Of a stretch of 64,000 bases of DNA, positions 48,904-58,329 are shown one piece after another. The notes beneath the pieces are model-generated. The model saw only the letters and a program-made list of their open reading frames with translations. It did not search any database and was not told where the DNA came from. Every line of letters begins with the position of its first letter. Positions within the stretch are counted from its first letter, which is position 1. This DNA comes from Chitinophaga sp. MM2321 (GTDB taxonomy: Bacteria; Bacteroidota; Bacteroidia; Chitinophagales; Chitinophagaceae), in NCBI RefSeq assembly GCF_964033635.1, contig NZ_OZ035533.1, forward strand, positions 1,178,001 to 1,242,000. The letters run 5' to 3'. A program made the translations under genes and the position numbers.

Positions 48904-49776
48904 TCAGATATCTTTCAGGTATTTTCTCGCATAAGCTTTGGCTGTTAGCCCCGTGATCAGTCTGAATTGCCTGTTGAAATGCGACAGGTTATTATAGCCG
49001 GATTCGTAAGAAATTTCCGTGATTGTCATATCGCTTTTTATGAGCAGTTTGCAGGCGTTCAATATTCTTATTTCATTGAGCAGCTGGAAGCATGTTTTAT
49101 TTGTCCTGGACTTGAAATACCTGCAGAAAGAGGCTTTGCTGAGGTTTACGAGTTCTGCTACTTCTTCAATCTTTATATCCCGGTTATAATTTTTCATCAG
49201 AAAATTCATCACCTTATTTATCCGCTCAGTGTCGGTCATGTTTACTGAATTGGCGTATCCGGGGCTGGACAGCAATTCATAATCTTTTGTATTGGCAATT
49301 TTGTCGAGTGTTTTTAAGAATAGGGTCAGTCGGTCTATGCCGGAAGAATGATATACCTGTTTTATTAATTCCGAAATTTCTTTGTGGTCGTTTCCATTGA
49401 TTAGCACTCCCTGCTGTGCGCGTAAAAATAATTTTTTGATGTGCGTAAATTCAACAAGGTTGAAAAATTCTGATGATAGGGAGTCGTCCTGGAAATGGAT
49501 CACATATACATCTACTTTCAGGTCTTCATTATGCTGATAGAAATCTTTATCATTTCTCCACACATGCGGCAGATTCGCACCGATAAACATGAGATCTCCA
49601 TCCGTAAAATTGCCGATATGGTTTCCCATAAACCGGATGCCATAACTTTTTTCTACAAAGATGATTTCATATTCCGGATGGTAATGCCACGGGTAATCCA
49701 TATAATCAGTAATCTCCCGTTTTACTGCAATGGAAGAGGAATCACTCAGGAAGATCTTTTCAAGCGCCGGCTGCAT
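48904..49776 (-). CDS. AraC-family transcriptional regulator (cupin sensor)
   Basis: 290 residues, same architecture as the neighbouring AraC gene: cupin (YPWHYHPEYEIIFVEKSYG; DGDLMFIGANLPHVWRN) and a double helix-turn-helix (KIEEVAELVNLSKASFCRYF; ITEISYESGYNNLSHFNRQF). The two genes converge and are probably old paralogues. It diverges from the MFS gene at 50005, and a conserved promoter element lies in between; the same element also precedes two more transcription units, so this is the best candidate for the regulon's activator. Confidence 0.9.
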   Translation of the reverse strand: MQPALEKIFLSDSSSIAVKREITDYMDYPWHYHPEYEIIFVEKSYGIRFMGNHIGNFTDGDLMFIGANLPHVWRNDKDFYQHNEDLKVDVYVIHFQDDSLSSEFFNLVEFTHIKKLFLRAQQGVLINGNDHKEISELIKQVYHSSGIDRLTLFLKTLDKIANTKDYELLSSPGYANSVNMTDTERINKVMNFLMKNYNRDIKIEEVAELVNLSKASFCRYFKSRTNKTCFQLLNEIRILNACKLLIKSDMTITEISYESGYNNLSHFNRQFRLITGLTAKAYARKYLKDI

Positions 49777-49825
49777 AGTTTCTCATTTATATTGTTGCTG
49801 AAAATAGGGAATATTGCATAAACAT

Positions 49826-49890
49826 GCAAATATAGTGTCCTTAACGGAGAATATTGAGGTTGTATAAATGTGAGGCAAACGATAGTTTTG
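49826..49890 (+). promoter_or_regulatory. Conserved promoter-operator element, copy 1
   Basis: GCAAATATAGTGTCC at 49826, half-sites TATAGTG (49831-49837) and TATTGAG (49852-49858) 21 bp apart, TTG at 49860-49862, 20 bp, then the -7 box TAGTTTTG (49883-49890). Drives the MFS gene at 50005. Shares spacing with 53097 and 58106. Confidence 0.8.
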
Positions 49891-50004
49891 TTTGCTATAA
49901 TAGGGTTGTTGTGAAAACGGAATGTCAATCAAAATAGCAGGTAAGGAGTAATAAAGGCTGTATCATACAGACTGAAAAATTAACAAACAAGATAAGAATA
50001 GACT

Positions 50005-51414
50005 ATGAGTAATGCACCCGGTGGGAAAGCGAATAAATCGTATATATATATAATAGCCCTGGTAGCTTCCATAGGCGGATTTTTGTTTGGCTATGACCTG
50101 GTTATTATTTCGGGTGCGTTGCCATTCCTGGGGCAGTCTTTTAGTCTGTCTCCGGCCATGAAAGGGTTTGCTGTAAGCAGCGCAATATTGGGCTCTATTA
50201 CAGGGCCTTTAATCGGGTTGTGGCTGGCCGACCGCCTGGGCCGCCGCAAAACGATGATGCTGGCAGCTATCTTTTTTATGATATCCGCAGTAGGAAGTGC
50301 GTTGGCTTTTGGTATCTGGGATTTTGCTTTCTGGCGTTTTGTGGGTGGGTTGGGAATTGGGCTGGCCATGATGTCTTCACCTATTTACATTGCTGAGTTG
50401 TCTCCTCCGCACCTTCGCGGGGTATTGGTGAATGTAAACCAGTTGTCGAATGTAATAGGCATTAACCTGGCTGTTATTGCCGGCTACTATTTTTCTTTTG
50501 ATGGCTGGGGCTGGCGCTGGATGATGATTTCAGGCGCTGTACCAACTATCTTTCTCATACTGGGACTGCTGGTCATACCGGAAAGTCCGAGGTGGTTGGT
50601 AGCGCAAAAACGCAACGCAGAAGCACTCCGGATATTAACAAGAATTAATAGTGCCGCCATCGCCGCGAAAGAACTGGCGGAGATTGAGGGGAGCCTCGTG
50701 AAAGAGTCGGCGGGTGAGTTTAAGGAGTTGTTTCAGCCGGGCATAAAAACGGCTTTTTTTATAGCGATCATACTGATGATCTTCTCACAGATCAACGGCG
50801 TAAATATGATGTTGCTGTATGCACCTACTATCATGGCGGAAGCCGGTATCAGCATGGGTTCTGATGCCATACTCAGTTCTATCCCTGTATACCTGGTGAT
50901 CTTTTTATGCACCCTGGCCGCATTCCCGCTCATTAAAAAATTCAGCAGGAGAGGATTGTTAATTACCAGTGTTTCCCTGATGACTATCGGTCACCTGGTA
51001 ATGGCGGTTAACCTGCAACAGGGCTGGCCTCCCATGTTTACACTGATCCCGATGTTTATCGGTACCGGTGCCTTTACACTGGGATTTGCGCCACTCAGCT
51101 GGATCATTGTATCCGAAATATTTCCTAACCGTATACGGAGTAAGGCGCTTGCAGTGGTCTGCTTTTTCCTCTATGTATCTTCTTTTGTTATTGCACAGCT
51201 GTTTCCCATGATTACCGACTTCTTTGTTAAACATTATGGGAATGCTGCCGGCGTATACTTAATCTTTGCCGGTATCTGTTTTACCTGCGTGGTGTTTTGC
51301 TGGAAAAAAGTACCGGAAACAAAAGGATTGAGTTTGGAAATGATCGGTAAGTTCTGGTTAGATGATGTAGCGGCAAAAGCACAAAAAAAAGAACCGGCCA
51401 TCCCTGACTTGTAA
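50005..51414 (+). CDS. MFS sugar porter
   Basis: 469 residues, 12 helices. Sugar-porter signatures: GGFLFGYDLVIISGALPF, LADRLGRRKTM, YIAELSPPHLRGVLVNVNQL, PESPRWLVAQKRNAEAL and a C-terminal VPETKGLSLEMI. Proton-coupled or facilitated monosaccharide uptake across the inner membrane. First gene of the region-7 regulon, preceded by promoter copy 1. Confidence 0.92.
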   Translation: MSNAPGGKANKSYIYIIALVASIGGFLFGYDLVIISGALPFLGQSFSLSPAMKGFAVSSAILGSITGPLIGLWLADRLGRRKTMMLAAIFFMISAVGSALAFGIWDFAFWRFVGGLGIGLAMMSSPIYIAELSPPHLRGVLVNVNQLSNVIGINLAVIAGYYFSFDGWGWRWMMISGAVPTIFLILGLLVIPESPRWLVAQKRNAEALRILTRINSAAIAAKELAEIEGSLVKESAGEFKELFQPGIKTAFFIAIILMIFSQINGVNMMLLYAPTIMAEAGISMGSDAILSSIPVYLVIFLCTLAAFPLIKKFSRRGLLITSVSLMTIGHLVMAVNLQQGWPPMFTLIPMFIGTGAFTLGFAPLSWIIVSEIFPNRIRSKALAVVCFFLYVSSFVIAQLFPMITDFFVKHYGNAAGVYLIFAGICFTCVVFCWKKVPETKGLSLEMIGKFWLDDVAAKAQKKEPAIPDL

Positions 51415-51589
51415 ACTATAGGAAATCACAACGATTGCCTGGGATATCTATTTCTATAAGTTGACTTATTTATTCTGATAAACTATTGTTTTTCCCGATT
51501 GATTTGGATATAATTGAGTAATCAATTGGGGAGTCAGAAAGTAATGACGTCAGTACATTACTTTTATTAATAATCAGCAATATTTTATT

Positions 51590-53014
51590 ATGAATTTTAA
51601 GGATCTGCTTATAGGCTGGGCCATGGAAGATATTACGCCTTTGGGTCCTGCTGTTTTATTCGGGCAATATTATGATAGACTGGCACAGTATATCGAAAGC
51701 CCGCTCACAGCAACAGCCTGTGCATTTGAAAGGGTGGCTGAAAATGGCGTGAAGGAGCAGGCTATTATGGTGTCTGTGGATCTTATCTGGTGTACTGCTT
51801 TATTAAAGACGCGCCTGAAAGAACGCATAAAATTGATATTAGCTGACTTTGATGTTAATAACCTGGTTGTAAATGCCACGCACACACATTCTGCACCGGA
51901 ACCGGATGTAACAGGTGACTATGGAAAGATGGTGGTAGAAAAACTGGCAGATGTAATTGCTGCTGCGTGGAAAAACAGAAAGCCCGCTACAATTGGTAGT
52001 AGCGCAGGATATGCAGTGGTAGGCCATAATAGAAGGATACGGTATGCAGATGGTTCCGCAGAAATGTATGGGTCGCTCAACCGCCCGGATTTTATAGGCA
52101 TAGAAGGAACAGCAGATAGTGCTGCTGACATGATCTTTTGCTGGGATGAAGCGGAGCAATTAACCGGCATCATCATGAATGTTCCTTGTCCCGCGCAGGT
52201 GACGGAAGCAAAATATTTTGTCTCTGCTGATTACTGGAGTGAAGTAAGAAAACAACTCAAACAATATTTTAATCGGGATGTGTACGTGCTGGCGCAATGC
52301 GGTGCTGCCGGCGATATCTCTCCCCGCGACCTGACCAGGCCATATGCCACAGATAAACCCGATATGTGGGATGTACCCGGTATCGTTGCAATAGGTGAAA
52401 GCCTCCTGCAGCTGGTAAAAGAGGCTTACCCCGAAGCGAAAAAAAGGAGGCAGATAAAACCTGTTTTCAAACATCTTGTTAAACAAATTGATATTCCTTT
52501 CAGGAAAGTAAGTGAAGCAGAATATAACAACGCCCTTGTTATTGTAAAGAAGATACGCGCCAGGGAGCCCGCTGATCCTGGTTCTCCGCTGACTGCTTTC
52601 AACAGGTTTCTCTCAGAAGTGAAGGAGAATGAAAAGTTAAAACAATATGGCCCCTGGGACAATAAGGATTCCGATTATGGTATTTTGAGACTGGCGGAAA
52701 TTATAACAGCGCAATACAGCCATCAGCAAAAACATCCTTATTATCATATGGAGCTACATGTCATCCGGCTTGATGACGTAGTTTTTGCTTCAAATTCATT
52801 CGAGCTTTTCGTTGATTATGGTTTTATGATTAAAGGGAGGAGTAAAGCCGCGCAAACTTTTATTGTACAGCTAAGTGATGACTATGCCGGTTATCTGCCT
52901 ACGCAAAGAGCCCTGGAAGGCGGCGGCTACAGTGCCACGGCCAATCCTGTTGGCCCGGATGGCGGGCGTATATTGGTAGAAGAAACCATTTCGGCAATAA
53001 ACAGTCTTTTCTGA
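51590..53014 (+). CDS. Neutral ceramidase-like (N-terminal domain) metal hydrolase
   Basis: 474 residues, no signal peptide. Resembles the N-terminal catalytic domain of neutral/alkaline ceramidase: LIGWAMEDITPLG, the zinc motif NATHTHSAPEPD, LAQCGAAGDISPRD and a C-terminal DDYAGYLPTQRALEGGGYSA (Tyr region). True ceramidases are secreted and longer, with an added C-terminal domain; neither is seen here. With sugar-acid catabolic genes around it, an amidase on a small N-acyl sugar or amino acid derivative is more plausible than lipid cleavage. It follows the MFS gene after 175 bp and is closed by a terminator. Confidence 0.8.
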   Translation: MNFKDLLIGWAMEDITPLGPAVLFGQYYDRLAQYIESPLTATACAFERVAENGVKEQAIMVSVDLIWCTALLKTRLKERIKLILADFDVNNLVVNATHTHSAPEPDVTGDYGKMVVEKLADVIAAAWKNRKPATIGSSAGYAVVGHNRRIRYADGSAEMYGSLNRPDFIGIEGTADSAADMIFCWDEAEQLTGIIMNVPCPAQVTEAKYFVSADYWSEVRKQLKQYFNRDVYVLAQCGAAGDISPRDLTRPYATDKPDMWDVPGIVAIGESLLQLVKEAYPEAKKRRQIKPVFKHLVKQIDIPFRKVSEAEYNNALVIVKKIRAREPADPGSPLTAFNRFLSEVKENEKLKQYGPWDNKDSDYGILRLAEIITAQYSHQQKHPYYHMELHVIRLDDVVFASNSFELFVDYGFMIKGRSKAAQTFIVQLSDDYAGYLPTQRALEGGGYSATANPVGPDGGRILVEETISAINSLF

Positions 53015-53041
53015 TTCAACGCATTTTCCTGTTATACCTGA

Positions 53042-53070
53042 AAACGGCCTGATTAAAATCCGGGCCGTTT
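53042..53070 (+). terminator. Rho-independent terminator
   Basis: AAACGGCC (53042-53049), 13-nt loop, GGCCGTTT (53063-53070), then CTTTTT. Perfect 8-bp stem directly after the ceramidase-like gene, ending the MFS transcription unit. Confidence 0.85.
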
Positions 53071-53096
53071 CTTTTTGTGCGGTTACAGCGATAATT

Positions 53097-53161
53097 ACAA
53101 ATATAGTGTCGTGAAATGAAACTATAGTGGCTGTTTAAATGCCTGCTACACGATACTTTTG
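53097..53161 (+). promoter_or_regulatory. Conserved promoter-operator element, copy 2
   Basis: ACAAATATAGTGTCG at 53097, two exact TATAGTG half-sites (53102-53108, 53123-53129; 21 bp apart), CTG at 53131-53133, 20 bp, then TACTTTTG (53154-53161). Drives the SDR-enolase-PLP-M81 operon starting at 53195. Confidence 0.82.
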
Positions 53162-53194
53162 TTTGGTACATGATTGCAATTATAACTAAGCATA

Positions 53195-53971
53195 ATGAAA
53201 CAAGATAACGACAGTAGAACAAGAAAAAAATGTCTGGTTACGGGTGGCGCAGGAGGGTTGGGGACAGCAATTTGTACAACCTTGTTACTGGCAGGTTATC
53301 AGGTGTTCATGCACGACCTGCCTGAATCGCCGGGAGCGGTGCTGGCAGCAGAGATGAACAAAACAGCGGGAGAAGACCTGGTTACTTTTATTGCAGGCGA
53401 CCTGTCGGACCTCCCCGCTTTACGCGAACAATGTGTACCGCTCTTAGCAGCAACAGGCGGTATTGATGTGCTGATTAATAATGGCGGCATAGATACCATC
53501 GGCGCGCTTGATGAAGTATCGTTAGATGAATTTCACAGTACACAAACGATTAATGCCAGTGCAGCCTTTGTGCTTTCACAGGCGTTAAGTCCGGGTATGA
53601 AGGAATTGGGAGGCGGACAGATTGTAAATGTCATGAGTATCATTCTGAGTGGAGGATGGAATGCGCGCGTGCCATATGCTATGTCAAAAGGGTCCCTGCT
53701 GGGACTCACGCGTGCTTTGGCGCGGGAGCTGGGTCCATTCAATATCCGGGTGAATGCCGTGAGTCCGGGTGCTATTCCTACCAACATGGAACGGAAGTTC
53801 TGGAAAGACAGCCGCGAAGAGCTGGACAAATTTATTCTTGAAAGACAATCCCTGAAATTCCGCGCTACGCCGCAGGATGTAGCAGATGCGGTTTATTTCC
53901 TGGTATCAGAACAGAGCCGTTTTATTACGGGTCATGAATTACATGTTAATGGTGGTTGGTACATGGGATAA
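53195..53971 (+). CDS. SDR-family oxidoreductase
   Basis: 258 residues. Classical short-chain dehydrogenase: CLVTGGAGGLGTAICTTLLL, DxxN region GDLSDLP, INNGGIDTIGALDE (NNGG instead of NNAG), VMSIILSGGWNARVPYAMSKG (Ser, Tyr-x3-Lys), and a C-terminal FITGHELHVNGGW. Probably oxidises or reduces a sugar or sugar acid; first gene of a four-gene operon. Confidence 0.88.
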   Translation: MKQDNDSRTRKKCLVTGGAGGLGTAICTTLLLAGYQVFMHDLPESPGAVLAAEMNKTAGEDLVTFIAGDLSDLPALREQCVPLLAATGGIDVLINNGGIDTIGALDEVSLDEFHSTQTINASAAFVLSQALSPGMKELGGGQIVNVMSIILSGGWNARVPYAMSKGSLLGLTRALARELGPFNIRVNAVSPGAIPTNMERKFWKDSREELDKFILERQSLKFRATPQDVADAVYFLVSEQSRFITGHELHVNGGWYMG

Positions 53972-54006
53972 TTTCCTCACCACTGCTGTGTAAAATAACA
54001 AAAAGT

Positions 54007-55248
54007 ATGTCGAAAATTACGATAACAAAAATTGAAACCGTACAGATATCGCATTTGCTTTTACTGCGGGTGCATACAGATGCCGGTATTATCGGCAATG
54101 GGGAAACCTATTATGGCGCTGGCGCAGTAGCATCAATATTGCATGACTGGATGGCGGATCGCCTGCTGGGTGAAAATGCACTTGATATTGAAAAGCACTG
54201 GCGTTTTTTTTACGAACGTTTTATGAATTTCGGAGGCCGCGGTGCCGAACTGAGGGCGCTCTCCGCGCTGGACCTGGCGTTGTGGGATATTTTCGCACAA
54301 AGTTGTCAGTTGCCCGTATGGCAATTGCTGGGCGGACGGACACGGGATGTATTGCCTGCTTACAACAGTGCAGGAGGCACCAGTTACGGTATTCCCGTTT
54401 ACGCTAAGGATAAGGTAGCAGTGCCATCAAAACATTTCTGGCCGGGCTATGGCAGCCCCGGTTTCGACGGCCCGCTGGAAGATAACTGGGCCTGTATAAA
54501 CCGGCCGGCGGATTATGCAGCAGAATTACTGAAGGAAGGCTATACCGCTATGAAGGTGTGGGCGCTGGACCCATTGGCACACAGACCCGGAGGAGCACTG
54601 CACTTATCCCGGAAAGAGTTGCGGGCAGCGTTGGACCCTTTATTCCAAATCAGGGAAAGGGTAGGTTATGATATTGAAATCATGCTGGATGGTCACGGCT
54701 TTTTTCAATGGCCGGCAGCGATGCGTATTGCAGAGATGATGCGGGAAATTAAACCGCTCTGGATGGAAGATGTTTTGCGCGTAGATAATCTGGACCTGGT
54801 GAAAAAATTCCGCGACGAAGCCGGTGTACCCATTGCCGTTAGTGAGATGTTGACTACCAGGGATGATTACCGCCGTGTGCTGGAGACCCAGGCGGCAGAC
54901 TATATTATGATTGATCCTACCTGGGTAGGTGGTATTTCTGAAACAAGACGGATCACAGAAATATCCAGCCCTTATAATATTCCTGTTACCATGCACGATT
55001 GTACCGGGCCATTAACCTTACTGGCGGGGATACAGGTAGGTATCAGTAATCACAATGTGGTATTCCAGGAAAGTGTGCGGGCTCATCTCCGGGTGGTGTA
55101 TGAGCAGTTGATTGATCAGAAAATAGTGGTGGAAAACGGTTGTATAAAGGCGCCTGAACGGCCCGGTATCGGGGCGGCCTGGTTGCCGGAATTGTTTACA
55201 GCTGCTTCTCCGTCTTATCGGGTCTCCACATTCACCAAAAAAAATTAA
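54007..55248 (+). CDS. Enolase-superfamily enzyme (mandelate racemase/dehydratase type)
   Basis: 413 residues from ATG 54007 (MSKITITKIETVQISH); the frame extends upstream into the SDR gene. Capping domain, then a barrel with YTAMKVWALDP (Lys), IMLDGHGFFQW (Asp), LWMEDVLRVDN (Glu), IAVSEMLTTRDDY (Glu), MIDPTWVGGISETRR and VTMHDCTGPLTLLA (catalytic His). These are sugar-acid dehydratase or racemase features; the His/Lys pattern resembles galactarate/mannonate dehydratase-like members. The exact substrate is unknown. Confidence 0.85.
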   Translation: MSKITITKIETVQISHLLLLRVHTDAGIIGNGETYYGAGAVASILHDWMADRLLGENALDIEKHWRFFYERFMNFGGRGAELRALSALDLALWDIFAQSCQLPVWQLLGGRTRDVLPAYNSAGGTSYGIPVYAKDKVAVPSKHFWPGYGSPGFDGPLEDNWACINRPADYAAELLKEGYTAMKVWALDPLAHRPGGALHLSRKELRAALDPLFQIRERVGYDIEIMLDGHGFFQWPAAMRIAEMMREIKPLWMEDVLRVDNLDLVKKFRDEAGVPIAVSEMLTTRDDYRRVLETQAADYIMIDPTWVGGISETRRITEISSPYNIPVTMHDCTGPLTLLAGIQVGISNHNVVFQESVRAHLRVVYEQLIDQKIVVENGCIKAPERPGIGAAWLPELFTAASPSYRVSTFTKKN

Positions 55249-55253
55249 ACAAC

Positions 55254-56549
55254 ATGGCTTCTATACTGAATACCACCCACTCACAGGAATATTATGCCGC
55301 AGCATGCGAAGTAATTCCCTGTGGGGTTTCCAGCTCCATGCGGAAAAATGTAAAGCCGCTGTTGTTTTTTGAACGGGCAGATGGTCCTTATTACTTTGAC
55401 GTAGACGGGAACAAGTATATTGATTACACCCTCGCATGGGGACCATTGATCGCAGGCAGTAATCATCCGTTAATAAATAAAGCGGTATGTGATCAGTTGC
55501 AGAAAAGTTATACACTTGGTGCGCAGCACCCGCTGGAAGTTGCCCTGGCAGAAAAGCTGGTGGGATTACTTCCGGGCGTGGAACAGGTGGCTTTCAGCAA
55601 TACAGGCAGTGAAGCCGTTCAATCGGCCATACGTATAGCCCGCACTTACACCGGACGAAAGAAAATTGTAAAGTTTGAAGGGCATTATCATGGTTGGTTG
55701 AATAATGTACTGGTGAGTTATAAACCGCAGGCTGCACAACTGGGTGTTCCTACACCAACATGTGGCGGACAACCCGCAGCTGAATTTGAAGATACACTGG
55801 TATTACCCTGGAATGATATCGCGGCACTGGAACAGTTAATGGCAACAAGAGGTGAGGAAATTGCCTGTGTCATTACAGAACCAATACTGGCTAATTCCGG
55901 CTGCTGCATGCCGCAGGAAGGTTATTTGCAAGGAGTGATAGACTGTTGCCGGAAGTATGGCGCCGTGTCCATTTTTGATGAAGTAATTACCGGTTTTCGT
56001 ATAGCCCTGGGCGGTGCACGCACTTATTTCGACTTACATCCGGATATGTCTGTTTATGCCAAAGCGATTGCAGGCGGCTTTACCATGGCTGCCATCGGTG
56101 GCCGCAAAGTATTGTTTGATGTGATCCGTGATGGTAAAACCATTCATGCAGGCACTTACAATGGAGCTTCGGTGAACCTGGCCGCTTCATTGGCTACCAT
56201 TAACATCCTGTCGGAAGAGAACTGCTATGAAAAAATGCACGCGCACGGTAATGCACTGAAACAACACATCACGCAGGTAGCCGGAAATGCAGGTATCCCT
56301 TTAATAACATCTGGTACGGGAACTGTTTTCAGTATGCATTTTGGACTGAAAAAACCACCTCTTAATTATGAAGATACCTTGCAGGCAGATATGACCCTGT
56401 TCGGTAAATTCAGGCTGGGGATGCTGGAACAAGGCATACACCTGTTGCCCGATGGCCGCTGGTACGTAGGCGCCAGTCATACCGACACAGAACTCGCCGA
56501 CACAAAAAGAGCGATAGAAAAAGTATTTGCTGAACTGACTGCTAGCTAA
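55254..56549 (+). CDS. PLP-dependent aminotransferase/aminomutase (GSA aminomutase-like)
   Basis: 431 residues, class III (fold type I). DVDGNKYIDYTLAWGPLIAG, FSNTGSEAVQSAIRIARTYT, KFEGHYHGWLNN, VITEPILAN, IFDEVITGFR and the PLP lysine in YAKAIAGGF. Closest in pattern to glutamate-1-semialdehyde 2,1-aminomutase, but its place between an enolase-family enzyme (6-bp gap) and an MlrC protein points to catabolism of an amino- or keto-sugar acid rather than haem synthesis. Confidence 0.86.
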   Translation: MASILNTTHSQEYYAAACEVIPCGVSSSMRKNVKPLLFFERADGPYYFDVDGNKYIDYTLAWGPLIAGSNHPLINKAVCDQLQKSYTLGAQHPLEVALAEKLVGLLPGVEQVAFSNTGSEAVQSAIRIARTYTGRKKIVKFEGHYHGWLNNVLVSYKPQAAQLGVPTPTCGGQPAAEFEDTLVLPWNDIAALEQLMATRGEEIACVITEPILANSGCCMPQEGYLQGVIDCCRKYGAVSIFDEVITGFRIALGGARTYFDLHPDMSVYAKAIAGGFTMAAIGGRKVLFDVIRDGKTIHAGTYNGASVNLAASLATINILSEENCYEKMHAHGNALKQHITQVAGNAGIPLITSGTGTVFSMHFGLKKPPLNYEDTLQADMTLFGKFRLGMLEQGIHLLPDGRWYVGASHTDTELADTKRAIEKVFAELTAS

Positions 56550-56558
56550 GTATTGTAT

Positions 56559-58076
56559 ATGACAAACACCATTTTTGTTTCCGGCCTTTTTCATGAAACA
56601 CATACTTTCCTCCGCGATAAAACGGAGCTGGCACATTTTAAAGAAGTGTCATTATATCATGGACAGGAGATTTTGGAACATAACCAGGATAATAGCTCGC
56701 CGATGGATGGCTTCCTGTCTTATGCGCGGGAGAAAAAGTGGCAGGTGATCCCCGGCGTACAACTGGCCGCCATGCCTTCCGGAACGGTAAAAGAAGACGT
56801 GATAACATATTTCAGAAAACATTTCTTTTCCAGCCTGGAAAAGGTATGTGATAGCATAGATGCTGTTTACCTGGTACTGCATGGCGCTATGGTAAGTGAA
56901 AATACCCCTGATGTGGAAGGTAGTTTACTGGAGGAGTTGCATCATTTTTTACAGCGTAAAGGCAGGGATATTCCGGTGGTAGCGGTATTGGATCTTCATG
57001 CCAATGTATCTCAGAAAATGATGGATTACAGTACCTGTATGTATGCCTACCGGAAAAATCCGCATACAGATGCAAGGGATGCCGCCATCCGGGCAGCACA
57101 GTTACTCGATCATATACTAACGCATCCGGATGTACGAAAAGTATATCATCAGAGCCGGCATATTATTCCGCCAACAGGTTTGGGTACAGCTGCTGAGCCC
57201 ATGAAATCCCTGTTGATGCATGCCGCAGCAATAGAAGCATCCGACCCGGATGTGCTTTGTATTAATGTAATGGGCGGCTATGCCTATGCAGATATTCCTG
57301 ATTGCGGATTTAGTCTTGGTTGTTATACAAAAGGTGATACGGAAAAAGCCAGGATTTATTTAGCGGAGCTGATGGCATTGCTGGAAGAAAATTTAATCAG
57401 TGCTTATCCTCCTGAAAATTCACTGGAAGAAGTATGGACAATACTCCGTAACGAACCGGATGTAACAGCACCGGTACTCCTTATTGAAGCATCAGATAAT
57501 ATTGGTGGTGGAACACCGGGAGATGGCACGGGTATCCTGGCTCCTTTGCTGGCAACAGGGAGGAAAGGGATCATTGCTGTTATAAATGATGCCGTGGCTG
57601 TTCAACAATGTTACGGTGTGGGTATCGGTAAGGAGATCACATTGGCTGTTGGTGCTAAAACAGATCATTTTCATGGCGACCCCGTTCAGTTGCAGGGGAG
57701 CATCAGGCATCTCAGTGATGGCCGGTTTGAATTAGAGAATAAGAATTCTCACCTGGCATCTATATCAGGAGCATATGTAAATATGGGATCTTGTGCCGTG
57801 ATTGAAAATGAGCAGGCCATCGTTTTATTAACGAGCCATAAAACACCGCCGATGGATATTGGACAGTTACGTTCACAGGGTATACAACCGGAAGCAGCCG
57901 CTTTTATTATTGTCAAAGCAGCGGTATCACACAAGCAGGCTTATGATCCTATTGCAAAAAGAAGTTTTTATATCGATAGTCCCGGACTTTGCACCAGTTA
58001 CCTGGAACGGTTGCCGTATCAGCATATCGGTGATAAACAAGTATCGCTTACTACACAAAAAGGAATCAATGCCTGA
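56559..58076 (+). CDS. M81-family metallopeptidase-like protein (MlrC)
   Basis: 505 residues from ATG 56559. Family named for microcystinase C. Motifs: SGLFHETHTFLRDKTELAHF, YLVLHGAMVSENTPDVEGS, AVLDLHANVSQKM (metal), MYAYRKNPHTDARDAAIRAA (metal His), and DNIGGGTPGDGTGIL. No signal peptide. Most members of this family have no known substrate; they commonly lie near uptake and amino acid or sugar-acid genes. Here it ends the four-gene operon. Confidence 0.88.
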   Translation: MTNTIFVSGLFHETHTFLRDKTELAHFKEVSLYHGQEILEHNQDNSSPMDGFLSYAREKKWQVIPGVQLAAMPSGTVKEDVITYFRKHFFSSLEKVCDSIDAVYLVLHGAMVSENTPDVEGSLLEELHHFLQRKGRDIPVVAVLDLHANVSQKMMDYSTCMYAYRKNPHTDARDAAIRAAQLLDHILTHPDVRKVYHQSRHIIPPTGLGTAAEPMKSLLMHAAAIEASDPDVLCINVMGGYAYADIPDCGFSLGCYTKGDTEKARIYLAELMALLEENLISAYPPENSLEEVWTILRNEPDVTAPVLLIEASDNIGGGTPGDGTGILAPLLATGRKGIIAVINDAVAVQQCYGVGIGKEITLAVGAKTDHFHGDPVQLQGSIRHLSDGRFELENKNSHLASISGAYVNMGSCAVIENEQAIVLLTSHKTPPMDIGQLRSQGIQPEAAAFIIVKAAVSHKQAYDPIAKRSFYIDSPGLCTSYLERLPYQHIGDKQVSLTTQKGINA

Positions 58077-58105
58077 TGGTTTGATTAACCTAAACCAACT
58101 ATTAT

Positions 58106-58170
58106 GCAAATATGATGTCGAAGAATGAAAATTACGTGTCCATTTAGCATGTTTACAAAGCGTATTTTTG
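58106..58170 (+). promoter_or_regulatory. Conserved promoter-operator element, copy 3
   Basis: GCAAATATGATGTCG at 58106, half-sites TATGATG (58111-58117) and TTACGTG (58132-58138) 21 bp apart, then TATTTTTG (58163-58170), 57 bp from the element start exactly as in copies 1 and 2. The -33 position is weak (CCA), as expected for an activator-dependent promoter. Drives the SusC/SusD operon at 58330. Confidence 0.75.
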
Positions 58171-58329
58171 ATTGTATGAAAGATAGCCTGTGTAGCGGGT
58201 TTCATCAGTACAGGAAAAATAATGATCAACCAGAAAAAAGTTGTTTATCTGCAAACAGCTTAACATAACCGGGTATGTTTTATCCGGTTGTCAGGTATCC
58301 CAATTTTTGATTAATAGAAGTATTTCACT

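Noticed and set aside
51461..51471. TTGACTTATTT upstream of the ceramidase-like gene, identical to a unit in the fucose AraC gap
   Set aside because: No second unit 21 bp away; an 11-bp AT-rich match can arise by chance.
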